This document shows positions 25,678 to 33,608 of a stretch of 38,809 nucleotides of DNA, in pieces. Position 1 is the first letter of the stretch; every line of letters begins with the position of its first letter. Made by a program: the position numbers and the translations under genes. The stretch covers positions 1 to 38,809 of the forward strand of contig NZ_JAKEVM010000029.1 of the NCBI RefSeq assembly GCF_022398475.1, read 5' to 3'. The notes beneath the pieces were generated by a model, which ran no database searches, was not told the DNA's origin, and was given only the letters and a program-made list of their open reading frames with translations. This stretch comes from Pseudoalteromonas shioyasakiensis. GTDB taxonomy: Bacteria; Pseudomonadota; Gammaproteobacteria; Enterobacterales; Alteromonadaceae.

Positions 25678-26244
25678 ATGAGCATTGAACAAGCCCTAAT
25701 CGAACGCAGTAATAACCAATGTGAACTTTGCACTAATACAGACAATCTATCTGTTTACGAAGTGCCACCTGTTACAGAGGCTCATTCTGATAAATGCATT
25801 TACGTTTGCCAAACCTGTAAAGATCAAATTGAAAATAATGCTGATTTAACTGCAAACCACTGGCATTGCTTGAACGACAGCATGTGGAGTCAAACACCGG
25901 CTGTACAAGTTGTGGCTTATCGCATGTTGAAGCGTTTAGCTGCTGATAACGGTTGGGCACAAGACGCACTCGATATGATTTATCTTGAAGAAGACACGTT
26001 AAAATGGGCGCAAACAGCCCTAGCTGAAGATGACGATATTAAACACATCGACAGTAATGGTGTTGTACTTCAAGCGGGTGACACTGTGACACTTATTAAA
26101 GATCTTGATGTGAAAGGCAGCAGCCTTGTTGCTAAGCGTGGCACAGCAGTAAGAAACATTGGCTTAACGAGCAACCCAGAACATATTGAAGGCCGTGTTG
26201 ATGGTCAACGCATTGTTATTCTGACCAAATACGTGAAAAAATAA
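25678..26244 (+). CDS. PhnA/YjdM-domain zinc-ribbon protein
   Basis: A 188-residue soluble protein. The N-terminal zinc ribbon has the pairs CELC (residues 15-18) and CQTC (near 43-46). The C-terminal PhnA (YjdM) domain, about 120-188, contains DSNGVVLQAGDTVTLIKDLDVKGSS and VAKRGTAVRNIG and is SH3-like. A helical stretch (about 60-115) links them, so it is longer than E. coli YjdM (111 residues). Despite the name, this family is not shown to hydrolyse phosphonoacetate, and there is no phosphonate operon or Pho box here. It is a single gene with its own promoter and terminator. Confidence 0.88.
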   Translation: MSIEQALIERSNNQCELCTNTDNLSVYEVPPVTEAHSDKCIYVCQTCKDQIENNADLTANHWHCLNDSMWSQTPAVQVVAYRMLKRLAADNGWAQDALDMIYLEEDTLKWAQTALAEDDDIKHIDSNGVVLQAGDTVTLIKDLDVKGSSLVAKRGTAVRNIGLTSNPEHIEGRVDGQRIVILTKYVKK

Positions 26245-26285
26245 CGAGCACTCAATTTGCTTTTTAAAGCGAATCCGTAATTAAG

Positions 26286-26310
26286 AAAATGGGCCAAGTG
26301 CCCATTTTTT
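26286..26310 (+). terminator. Terminator of the PhnA gene
   Basis: AAAATGGGC and GCCCATTTT form a 9-bp stem around a 5-base loop, followed by TT. It is about 40 bases past the stop. Confidence 0.82.
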
Positions 26311-26394
26311 GTTAATTAAGCTATGATTAAGTCAGCGAACTTTATGCTTATTCAATTACAAAGACGCATAACCCTAAAACGCAAGGAAACAATC

Positions 26395-27204
26395 ATGGCT
26401 TCGGATACCATCTCATCTTTCAAACGCGCTTCTCTATGCAGTTTAATGATCTTAGGGAGCAGCTTAGTATTAACAGGTTGTGGTGAAGACTCTGCCGCAC
26501 CACAAGCTGAGCAATCAACAATGAAAACCCTCAATACTCAGGTTATTTATTTAGACCGCAGCATGCTGCCACCGGGTTCAGTATTAAAAGTACAACTTGC
26601 TGATGTATCAAAAATGGATGCCAAAGCAGAGGTTATCAGCGAACAAGAAATTGAATTAAATGGTGCGCCACCATATAACGTGGAACTTGAGTATGACGAA
26701 AGCAAAATTGCTGACCGTCACCGCTATAGTGTGAGTGCACGCATTGAGAATCAAGGTAAATTACTTTACATCAGCACCACTCACAATAATCCATTTGCCG
26801 AAGATGCGACGGATGATGTGTACAAGGTGACAGTAACAAAAGTATCAGCGAAAAAGCCAGACGTGACATTGACCAATACGTATTGGAAAGCAGTTACAAT
26901 CAGCGGTGAGGCTATCACCGTTGAAAATAAAGAACCTTTCGTACAGTTTAAAGACGATGGTTCAACCAATGGTCACTTAGGATGTAATAACTTCTCAGGT
27001 AGTTACGAGGTTAACGAGCAGACGCTTACATTCAACCCATTAGCAAGCACCAAAAAAATGTGTGTATCACAAATGGATATTGAAGCGGCCATGTCTGCAG
27101 CACTTGCGGCAACAGCTAAGTACTCTATCAATGGTGAACAGTTAACCTTGTTAGATGATAGTGATGAGCCACTTGCGACCTTCGCAGCGACTTATATGAA
27201 TTAA
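26395..27204 (+). CDS. YbaY-META domain lipoprotein
   Basis: A 269-residue lipoprotein. The signal peptide ends in the lipobox LVLTGC (Cys at about 29). A YbaY/YscW-type domain covers about 46-135 (YLDRSMLPPGSVLKVQLADV, QEIELNGAPPYNVELEYD). A META/HslJ-type domain covers about 165-262 (NTYWKAV, FKDDGSTNGHLGCNNFSGSY). HslJ-like META proteins are tied to novobiocin and heat-shock phenotypes in E. coli, but the function of the fusion is unknown. The ATG at 26395 has AAGGAAACA upstream; the longer open frame from 26323 would place the hydrophobic signal far from the N-terminus. It ends at a strong bidirectional terminator shared with rlmJ. Confidence 0.85.
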   Translation: MASDTISSFKRASLCSLMILGSSLVLTGCGEDSAAPQAEQSTMKTLNTQVIYLDRSMLPPGSVLKVQLADVSKMDAKAEVISEQEIELNGAPPYNVELEYDESKIADRHRYSVSARIENQGKLLYISTTHNNPFAEDATDDVYKVTVTKVSAKKPDVTLTNTYWKAVTISGEAITVENKEPFVQFKDDGSTNGHLGCNNFSGSYEVNEQTLTFNPLASTKKMCVSQMDIEAAMSAALAATAKYSINGEQLTLLDDSDEPLATFAATYMN

Positions 27205-27213
27205 CAACAGTTA

Positions 27214-27253
27214 AATACAAAAACGCCCAGCAATTGCTGGGCGTTTTTGTATT
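27214..27253. terminator. Bidirectional terminator, perfect 40-base palindrome
   Basis: Two 20-base complementary arms meet without a gap around the GCAATTGC centre, with G/C-rich GCCCAGC/GCTGGGC inside and TTTTT on each strand. It serves the META lipoprotein gene (plus) and rlmJ (minus). Confidence 0.9.
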
Positions 27254-27260
27254 GGAGAAA

Positions 27261-28100
27261 TTATTCTTCAACTAACTGTTCACTGCGATAAAAACCACTG
27301 CTATCGCTTAGTAATGAAACAAGCTCTGGTAATACCGCATCCATTGTTTGCTTTAGTTTCCATGGCGGGTTGATCACTATCATACCCGATGCTGTCATAC
27401 CGTGAACGTCGGTGTCTGCCTCTGTTGCAAGCTCGAAAAGCTGAATGTTACGCATACCCGATGCGATTAAACCCGCTTCCATTCTGTCAATTCGCTCACG
27501 ATCTACAACCGGATACCAAATCATGTACGTTCCAGTTGCAAAGCGTTTATGCGCCTTAACAAGAGTGTTAACAACCGTATCGTAGTCGTTTTTAATTTCG
27601 TATGGAGGGTCAATAAGCACACAAGCTCGACGTGATGCTGGTGGTAATAAACCAATTAAGCCTTGAAAGCCGTTTTCACCACGTACGCGAATAGAACGCT
27701 TACCTTTCATGTTGTCTTGCAGTAACTGTAAGTCACGAGGATGCAACTCAAAGAACCAACCGTTATCTTGGCGACGTAAAAAGTGCTCTGCAATTTTTGG
27801 CGAACCAGGGTAAAAATCTAAATTACCATTTGAGTTAAATGATTTAATCAGCTCAATATACTCATTAAGTGCATTGTGTTCACTGTTATGCTGCCAAAGC
27901 TTAGCAATCCCATCTAAATACTCTTGTGTTTTTTGTGCATCACTGCCTGCAAGTTCAAAAAAGCCAGCACCTGAGTGGGTGTCCACATAATCAAGCGGTT
28001 TGTCTTTAATTGTTTGGTATTTAAGAACTTCAGCTAGAACAAGATGTTTTAGAACATCAGCAGGGTTACCTGCATGAAAAGAGTGTCGATAACTAAGCAT
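27261..28100 (-). CDS. rlmJ: RlmJ, 23S rRNA A2030 N6-methyltransferase
   Basis: A 279-residue SAM-dependent methyltransferase for 23S rRNA A2030. It opens with MLSYRHSFHAGNPADVLKHL, the family hallmark. YVDTHSGAGFF supplies the SAM-binding glycine loop and VLIDPPYE the catalytic DPPY. The size matches E. coli RlmJ (280). Upstream frame to 28181 lacks family similarity, so I chose the ATG at 28100 although its ribosome site is weak. Divergent from the zapA unit. Confidence 0.94.
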   Translation of the reverse strand: MLSYRHSFHAGNPADVLKHLVLAEVLKYQTIKDKPLDYVDTHSGAGFFELAGSDAQKTQEYLDGIAKLWQHNSEHNALNEYIELIKSFNSNGNLDFYPGSPKIAEHFLRRQDNGWFFELHPRDLQLLQDNMKGKRSIRVRGENGFQGLIGLLPPASRRACVLIDPPYEIKNDYDTVVNTLVKAHKRFATGTYMIWYPVVDRERIDRMEAGLIASGMRNIQLFELATEADTDVHGMTASGMIVINPPWKLKQTMDAVLPELVSLLSDSSGFYRSEQLVEE

Positions 28101-28340
28101 ATTTATAAGTCGCCAAATGCAAAACTGCATTAAAAATGAATAGCCATATTGTACATGATAAACAGAAAATGATCCTAGCATCTGGCGTTTTGGTGAATCA
28201 TAAATGAATAAAAAAGCCGCTACGCTGAATTACACCTTAATAATAAATAAAAATCCTCTAAAACGGCCGTAAATGCTGGCATATCAAGACACTTTCCTTT
28301 ACATTTGCATGACAATAATCACAGTTTTATGAGCGCATTT

Positions 28341-28571
28341 ATGAATAACGAAACTCTTTCCCAACTCGAACAACTGATCGACAAGTTAATTCTTCGCAAC
28401 AGTGAACTTGAAAGCGAAGTTAAAAGCTTACAAGAGCAAAACTCTAAGCTTTTAGATGAGAACGAAACTCTGCAACTAGAAGTACTAGAAAACGAAGAGA
28501 AACAAAAAGATACAAGCAGCACACTAACTGGCCTGCTTGAGAAATTACAAAGCGTTCAACAGGCTAGCTAA
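28341..28571 (+). CDS. TIGR02449-type short coiled-coil protein, partner of ZapA
   Basis: A 76-residue acidic coiled coil (LEQLIDKLILRNSELESEVK and the following heptads to about 60). Its position directly before zapA is the hallmark of the TIGR02449 family; ZapB is a related short coiled coil in division. The ATG at 28341 and an in-frame ATG at 28329 are both possible, and neither has a strong ribosome site. The stop codon TAA overlaps the zapA ATG by one base (TAATG), so the pair is translationally coupled. A Z-ring function is inferred from context. Confidence 0.82.
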   Translation: MNNETLSQLEQLIDKLILRNSELESEVKSLQEQNSKLLDENETLQLEVLENEEKQKDTSSTLTGLLEKLQSVQQAS

Positions 28572-28858
28572 TGAGCGGCCCACAAAGTCAGCGGGTCACC
28601 GTAGAGCTACTAGGTAAAGAACATGAGTTCTCTTGCCCACCTGGGCAAGAACACGCCCTAGTTGCTGCTGCACAAAATTTGAATGACTTAGTGGAGCAAA
28701 TGAAACAACGCTCATCGGTTCGCAATGACCAAAAAGCGTTGCTGATGGCAGCATTACATTTAAGTCATGAATTGCTTGAAGTTAAATCTCAACAAGCAGA
28801 ACAAGAGCAACAACATGACAGCTTAATAGATAAGCTCAGCCAGCACCTTAGTATTTAG
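28571..28858 (+). CDS. zapA: ZapA, Z-ring-associated cell division protein
   Basis: A 95-residue cytoplasmic protein that cross-links FtsZ filaments. The N-terminal globular part (VTVELLGKEHEFSCPPGQE, about 8-26) and ALVAAAQNLNDLVEQMKQR precede the C-terminal coiled coil (about 47-90). It ends at a strong terminator. In many gammaproteobacteria 6S RNA and fau follow; here they do not. Confidence 0.93.
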   Translation: MSGPQSQRVTVELLGKEHEFSCPPGQEHALVAAAQNLNDLVEQMKQRSSVRNDQKALLMAALHLSHELLEVKSQQAEQEQQHDSLIDKLSQHLSI

Positions 28859-28884
28859 AAAAAAGCGCATCCTGCGCTTTTTTT
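28859..28884 (+). terminator. Terminator of the zapA unit
   Basis: AAAAGCGCA and TGCGCTTTT (extended by AA/TT) form an 11-bp stem around TCC, with a run of seven Ts. It begins right after the zapA stop. Confidence 0.88.
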
Positions 28885-28926
28885 GTTTACAATCAATTCT
28901 ACTAACCACTATCAGAGCGAAACACT

Positions 28927-29913
28927 ATGCGATTTTGTGCTTTTTTGATCTGTCTTTTCGTAAGCTATAGCGCCCAAGCAAGCGTTAGCTGGCATAGCAT
29001 CAGTCCCGAAATCCAATTTCTACAACAACAAAATAAACTGCGTTTTTACGATTCGAATCAAGTGCTGATTGAAGGTAAAGAATGCGCATTAATGTTTGAT
29101 GCCAGTGGTAACTTTGCCGAAGTAGAAAAGCTCGCAGTGCAGTTAAAAAAACGCTTAAAAACACCATTATGTTATTTAGTAGCGAGCCATTATCATGATG
29201 ATCACCTGCTAGGCTTGGCCGTTTTACAGGCTGAGTTCCCTGAAGCTAAGCTTATTGTGCATCAGCAAGTAGCAACTGAGTTTGTAGCGATGCAGCAAGC
29301 ATTGACAGATAAATTAGATGGTTATGAAAAAAGTATTGAATTGAGCTATCAACGCCTTGCCAATCAACCTGAAGATCAACAAGCTATTTGGCGCGACAAA
29401 CTAGAACTTGCTAAAAAACGCTTATTTCGCTGGCGAGAGCTCACCTTAAAGCCACCAGCGATTAGCATTACTGAACCAACACAGCTAGACCTTGGTAATT
29501 ACCCTATCGTTATTACACCGTATCAAGCACACACTAAAGGCGATCTCACTTTAAGTGCAGATCAAGGTCGCGTGCTGTTAGGTGGCGATATAGTCGACAG
29601 CTTACCCTATCCTGGGCATGGTACATTTTCTAGCTGGATAACCACGCTGCAAGGTATCCAAAAAAATACCACACTGACAACAATTTTACCGGGTCACGGT
29701 AAGCCACTGACACCTGCTGAACTTGCACTCCCTTTAAGGTTTTTAAAAACCATTCAAGAGATGACAAATTCCTCGCCAGATAAACCAGTGAGTGAATTAA
29801 TTCCGCTTTTTCCTGCAGAGGTTAAACAGCAATACCAGCTTGATGAAGTGGGAGAAAGAGCGTTTTCTATGTTTCTAGAAGCTGGACTTAAACAAAGCAA
29901 ATTGTCAAAATAG
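28927..29913 (+). CDS. Exported metallo-beta-lactamase-fold hydrolase
   Basis: A 328-residue protein with a signal peptide (about 1-19, ending SAQASV) and an MBL fold. The zinc ligands are complete: H88, H90, D91 and H93 in SHYHDDH, H202 in AHTKGDL, D221 in GGDIVD and H257 in LPGHGKP, so it is likely an active binuclear hydrolase. A helical insertion (about 115-170) separates the first and second halves and distinguishes it from GloB and from class B lactamases. It is 29 bases before mltD and probably cotranscribed. The substrate is unknown; a periplasmic cell-wall-linked role is only suggested by the neighbour. Confidence 0.85.
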   Translation: MRFCAFLICLFVSYSAQASVSWHSISPEIQFLQQQNKLRFYDSNQVLIEGKECALMFDASGNFAEVEKLAVQLKKRLKTPLCYLVASHYHDDHLLGLAVLQAEFPEAKLIVHQQVATEFVAMQQALTDKLDGYEKSIELSYQRLANQPEDQQAIWRDKLELAKKRLFRWRELTLKPPAISITEPTQLDLGNYPIVITPYQAHTKGDLTLSADQGRVLLGGDIVDSLPYPGHGTFSSWITTLQGIQKNTTLTTILPGHGKPLTPAELALPLRFLKTIQEMTNSSPDKPVSELIPLFPAEVKQQYQLDEVGERAFSMFLEAGLKQSKLSK

Positions 29914-29941
29914 GGCTAAAATAGTAAAAGGATTTTATTAT

Positions 29942-31438
29942 ATGGCTCAAGTAAGTTTGAAATATTTACTTTTGCTGAGCTTGTTTATTGGCTTACAAGG
30001 ATGCCAAGTAACTCAGCAAGAAACAGAACAACAACGGGCAAGGCCGGAGATTTTTAGCCATTATGAGCCCGATTTAACAACCCAACAAGCACCTAGTGAG
30101 TTTGTCGATTCAACAGCTGTTGAACCACGTCCTGTTGCTGCGTCCATAGCAGTCAATAATACCCCGCTAGCAAAGCCTCGCTCGAAAGATCTATGGCAGC
30201 ATATCGCCAACAATTTAACGCTGGTATTTCAAACCAATAAACATACATCTGCACGAGTAAAATGGTATTTAAAACAGCCCAATTACCTGATTAAAGTAAA
30301 TAAACGTGCGGCACCTTATTTGTATCATATCGTCACACGTATCGAGCAACAGAAGCTACCGATGGAGCTGGCCCTATTACCCTTTGTTGAAAGTGATTTT
30401 AGACCAACAATACGATCATCAGAGCAAGCCGTTGGTGTTTGGCAGTTAGTCGGCGCAACGGCTTATCATTTTGGTGTGCAAAGCGACCAATGGTATGACG
30501 GCCGCCAAGACATACTCGCTTCAACCGATGCCGCTTTAGCTTATTTAAGTTACTTACATAAACGCTTTGATGGTGACTGGCTGCATGCCCTTGCAGCCTA
30601 TAACAGTGGTGAAGGACGCGTTAAAAAAGCTATCGCAAAAAATAAAAAGCTTGGCAAAAAAACTGACTATTGGTCGCTATCGCTACCAAAAGAAACCGCT
30701 GAATATATACCTAAACTTTTGGCACTTAGCTATTTACTAAAGCATCCTGAACAAGGCTTAAAGCGCCCTAAATTAGCGAATAAAGCACTCACCACAGAAT
30801 TTGATGTTGGCCAGCAATTTGATTTTTCGGTGATCGCTAACTTATCTGGCGTGGGGCATAACCAGCTCCACAAATTAAACCCAGGATATTTAAAAAACCA
30901 AAGCTCGCCAAATGGTCCACATACTCTGCTTTTACCTATGGAGCGCCGCACCTTGTTGCAAAGTAAGCTGTTTCGCAACAACTTTGCCGGTGAGTATATA
31001 GTGCAAAAAGACGATACCCTTTATGGCATTGCCAGACGCTTTAATATGTCTGTAAAGGATCTGAAAGCGCTTAATAGCAAAACAAGTAACCTGATTAAGG
31101 TCGGTGAACAATTGCGCTTATCACAGCCCCAAACCATGCCGGAATCACTTATGGTTGATTACAATATCAGCCCTTACCTTGAACAGCATGAGGAAGTCAT
31201 CGCAACCATTGCGGTTGATTACCTAGTCAAACCAGGTGATTCAATTTGGAGTATCAGTCAGCTATACGACGTGCCTCATAAAGACGTCGCAACGTGGAAT
31301 AAACTCAGTGCCACTAGCATTTTAAAACCAGGCACCATTTTGACATTGCACCTACCGCAAGCAAAACCCGCTGAGCCGCAAGTACCAGCCAGCGAAGCCA
31401 TGTTGTCAGGCATTGAAAGCTCGTTGAAAAAGCCTTGA
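29942..31438 (+). CDS. mltD: MltD, LysM-containing lytic transglycosylase lipoprotein
   Basis: A 498-residue lipoprotein (lipobox IGLQGC, Cys at 21) that cleaves peptidoglycan glycan strands to 1,6-anhydro products. The SLT domain covers about 125-255. It has catalytic Glu in LLPFVESDFRP, then AVGVWQLVGATA and the AAYNSGEGRVKKAI motif. Two LysM domains follow, at about 350-392 (YIVQKDDTLYGIARRF) and 423-468 (YLVKPGDSIWSISQLY). This is the E. coli MltD architecture. The extreme C-terminus is a short Pro/Ala/Ser-rich tail. No terminator is clear after it. Confidence 0.93.
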   Translation: MAQVSLKYLLLLSLFIGLQGCQVTQQETEQQRARPEIFSHYEPDLTTQQAPSEFVDSTAVEPRPVAASIAVNNTPLAKPRSKDLWQHIANNLTLVFQTNKHTSARVKWYLKQPNYLIKVNKRAAPYLYHIVTRIEQQKLPMELALLPFVESDFRPTIRSSEQAVGVWQLVGATAYHFGVQSDQWYDGRQDILASTDAALAYLSYLHKRFDGDWLHALAAYNSGEGRVKKAIAKNKKLGKKTDYWSLSLPKETAEYIPKLLALSYLLKHPEQGLKRPKLANKALTTEFDVGQQFDFSVIANLSGVGHNQLHKLNPGYLKNQSSPNGPHTLLLPMERRTLLQSKLFRNNFAGEYIVQKDDTLYGIARRFNMSVKDLKALNSKTSNLIKVGEQLRLSQPQTMPESLMVDYNISPYLEQHEEVIATIAVDYLVKPGDSIWSISQLYDVPHKDVATWNKLSATSILKPGTILTLHLPQAKPAEPQVPASEAMLSGIESSLKKP

Positions 31439-31501
31439 TTGCTCACTCTTTGTGGTTAGCGTAAAATCAGCGCCTATATTTAAATTCTAAAGAGAAATAA
31501 C

Positions 31502-31990
31502 ATGCAGATCAGTAAAGACGCAGCGGTTGAGTTTCACTACACACTTAGTGAAGCAGGCGAGCAAATCGAATCAAGTAAAGATGGCGAGCCACTTTCATAT
31601 ATCCATGGCACTGAAGGCATGCTTCCAGGTCTTGAAAAAGCCCTTGAAGGTAAATCGGCTGGCGATAACTTTAGCGTAACACTTGAGCCTAGCGAGTCTT
31701 ACGGCGAGCGCGTTGATAACCTTATCCAACGTATTCCACTTAAGCACTTACAAGGTAACACAAAAGTGTGGAAGCCAGGTATGACTGCAATCGTTCATTC
31801 AAACCAAGGTCGCCACCAAGTGACTATCGTTAAAGTGGGCCGTTTCAATGCCGATTGTGACTTAAACCACCCATTTGCTGGTAAAACACTAACGTTTGAT
31901 GTTGAAGTGATTAATGTTCGCCAAGCAACTGCCGAAGAGTTATCACACGGCCACGTGCACGGTGAAGGCGGTTGTGGCCACAGCCACTAA
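31502..31990 (+). CDS. slyD: SlyD-type FKBP peptidyl-prolyl isomerase
   Basis: A 162-residue FKBP-type isomerase and chaperone. The FKBP half-domain begins VEFHYTLSEAGEQIESS, continues YIHGTEGMLPGLEKALEGKSAGD and contains the insert-in-flap domain around GERVDNLIQRIPLKHL. The C-terminus HGHVHGEGGCGHSH is a short nickel-binding tail, shorter than in E. coli SlyD (196 residues) but still His/Cys-rich. A possible promoter is TTGCTC-17-TAAAAT at 31439-31467. It precedes an SDR/amidohydrolase pair by 9 bases. Confidence 0.92.
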   Translation: MQISKDAAVEFHYTLSEAGEQIESSKDGEPLSYIHGTEGMLPGLEKALEGKSAGDNFSVTLEPSESYGERVDNLIQRIPLKHLQGNTKVWKPGMTAIVHSNQGRHQVTIVKVGRFNADCDLNHPFAGKTLTFDVEVINVRQATAEELSHGHVHGEGGCGHSH

Positions 31991-31999
31991 GGGTAAATG

Positions 32000-32725
32000 A
32001 TGACAAACGTTGCAATTGTCACTGGTGGCAGTAAAGGTATTGGCAAAGCTATTGTTGAGCGTTTAGAGCGTGAGGCCTACACAGTATATAACTTAGATAT
32101 CACCCCGTCTGAGGGCAACTATCGCCACTGTGATGTTAGTGATGTTCAGCAGGTGAAGTCAGTTATCGCCGAAATTATTGCCGAGACGGGCCGCGTTGAT
32201 GCCTTAATTTCTAATGCGGGTCGTCATTTAAGTGCCAGCATCGAAAATACCGATGAAGCAACGTTTGATGCCCTGTTTGCGCTCAATGTGAAAGGTGCCT
32301 ATGCAGCAATTCAAGCTGTATTACCTAGCATGAAAAGCCAGCAAGGCGGCAGTGTTGTATTGGTTGCCTCTGATCAGGCAATCATTGGCAAACCAAACTC
32401 GTTTGCTTATAACCTTACCAAACATGCGCTAGCTTCAATGGCAAAAACGACAGCACTCGATTATGCCGCGTTTAACATTCGTGCTAATGCGGTTTGTCCG
32501 GGTACGATAGAAACACCACTGTTTCATAATGCGATTGATGCATATTGTCAGCGCAGTGGTGCCAACAAAGCAGAAATTGTTGCTGAAGAAGCCGCACTGC
32601 AACCGCTAGGCCGTTTAGGGCAACCAGAAGAAATTGCAGCTTTGGTGAATTTTTTAATAAGCCCAGAAGCAAGCTTTATAACTGGTAGCTTACAAAGCAT
32701 TGATGGTGGATACACCACGCAATGA
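32000..32725 (+). CDS. SDR-family NAD(P)-dependent oxidoreductase
   Basis: A 241-residue classical short-chain dehydrogenase. The Rossmann glycine motif is TGGSKGIGK, the NAG motif is SNAGRH, and the catalytic set is Ser in LVASDQ, Tyr and Lys in AYNLTKHAL. IRANAVCPGTIETPL and FITGSLQSIDGGY close the fold. The second ATG (32000) is better spaced from TAAGGG than the first (31997). It overlaps the next gene by ATGA. With an amidohydrolase partner of the sugar-lactonase type, it may be a sugar or polyol dehydrogenase; this is inference. Confidence 0.88.
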   Translation: MTNVAIVTGGSKGIGKAIVERLEREAYTVYNLDITPSEGNYRHCDVSDVQQVKSVIAEIIAETGRVDALISNAGRHLSASIENTDEATFDALFALNVKGAYAAIQAVLPSMKSQQGGSVVLVASDQAIIGKPNSFAYNLTKHALASMAKTTALDYAAFNIRANAVCPGTIETPLFHNAIDAYCQRSGANKAEIVAEEAALQPLGRLGQPEEIAALVNFLISPEASFITGSLQSIDGGYTTQ

Positions 32726-33564
32726 GCGACAAAATTATTGACCCACATGTGCACTTTTTTAACCTCACTGAGGGTCAATACACTTGGCTACAAGGTAACA
32801 ATCCCCCCGCTTGGCCAAATCTAGATAAAATAAAAAAACAAATTACTGCTTCAGAGCTTAAAGCCGCTTGCCCATTTCAACTAGAAGCGCTGGTGCATAT
32901 TGAAGCTGGCTTTGATAACCAAGCGCCAGTGAATGAGCTTAATTGGCTTGCAACGCATTTAAATGACATTCCCTATCGCGCAATCAGCTACAGCGCGATT
33001 GACGCATCTAGCAAACACTTTGAAGCGTCACTCAATGAGTTAAAGCACTCATCTTTGGTTGGTATTCGCGATATAACCGAAGGTGATGAAGCAAAGCGCT
33101 TATTAACTCCTCACTGCCAAGATAACCTAGCCATGCTCGCAAGCGAAAACTTACACTTTGAAGCACAGTTTGAAATTGAAAACATGCAGGTAACCGAGCA
33201 GATTATTAAATATTGCACCGCACTGCCCTCATTACGTGTAGTAATTAATCATTTAGGCTTTATTAGTAATGAGCAAAGATGGCTCGAAGCAATCATTAAA
33301 CTCAGCCGCTGCGATAATATCGCGATAAAGTTCTCAGGGTTAGAGTTCACGCAAATAGCAGTAAACAAACATCTTTGGCTGGTTAATAATTTAGTTAAGT
33401 ACTTTGGTGAACATCGAGTGATGTTTGCCAGTAATTTCCCTGTTTGCCAGATAAATACCAGCTACAAAAACTGCTGGGAGCACTATCACTCATTGTGCTC
33501 GCAGTCGAGTTTATGGCATAAACTAAGCTATAAAAACGCCCGCGAAATCTATCTAATTGCTTAA
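32722..33564 (+). CDS. Amidohydrolase-2 (COG3618) TIM-barrel hydrolase, lactonase-like
   Basis: A 280-residue metal-dependent TIM-barrel protein of the amidohydrolase-2 / COG3618 group, which includes L-fuconolactonase and related sugar lactonases. The first metal motif is IDPHVHFF (HxH near residue 9). NHLG (about 174) supplies the middle histidine. The position usually filled by Asp in GSDWP is ASNFPV, as in a subset of the family. It shares ATGA with the SDR gene, so the dehydrogenase and hydrolase are probably made together and act on one pathway: oxidation to a lactone, then ring opening. Substrate unknown. Confidence 0.82.
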   Translation: MSDKIIDPHVHFFNLTEGQYTWLQGNNPPAWPNLDKIKKQITASELKAACPFQLEALVHIEAGFDNQAPVNELNWLATHLNDIPYRAISYSAIDASSKHFEASLNELKHSSLVGIRDITEGDEAKRLLTPHCQDNLAMLASENLHFEAQFEIENMQVTEQIIKYCTALPSLRVVINHLGFISNEQRWLEAIIKLSRCDNIAIKFSGLEFTQIAVNKHLWLVNNLVKYFGEHRVMFASNFPVCQINTSYKNCWEHYHSLCSQSSLWHKLSYKNAREIYLIA

Positions 33565-33608
33565 AAACTAGCTATATTCAGGTCAGTAAAGCTGTTTAGG
33601 TTGGTGTT

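Noticed and set aside
25678..26244. Phosphonoacetate hydrolase or member of a phosphonate operon
   Set aside because: The PhnA/YjdM name is historical; no phn genes or Pho box are nearby, and the domain is a zinc ribbon plus SH3-like fold.
28859..28926. 6S RNA after zapA
   Set aside because: Only 68 bases separate zapA from the next gene and these hold a terminator, so there is no room for a 180-base RNA.
28927..29913. Glyoxalase II (gloB) beside mltD
   Set aside because: The MBL motifs are present but the signal peptide and helical insertion do not fit cytoplasmic GloB, although E. coli has gloB next to mltD.
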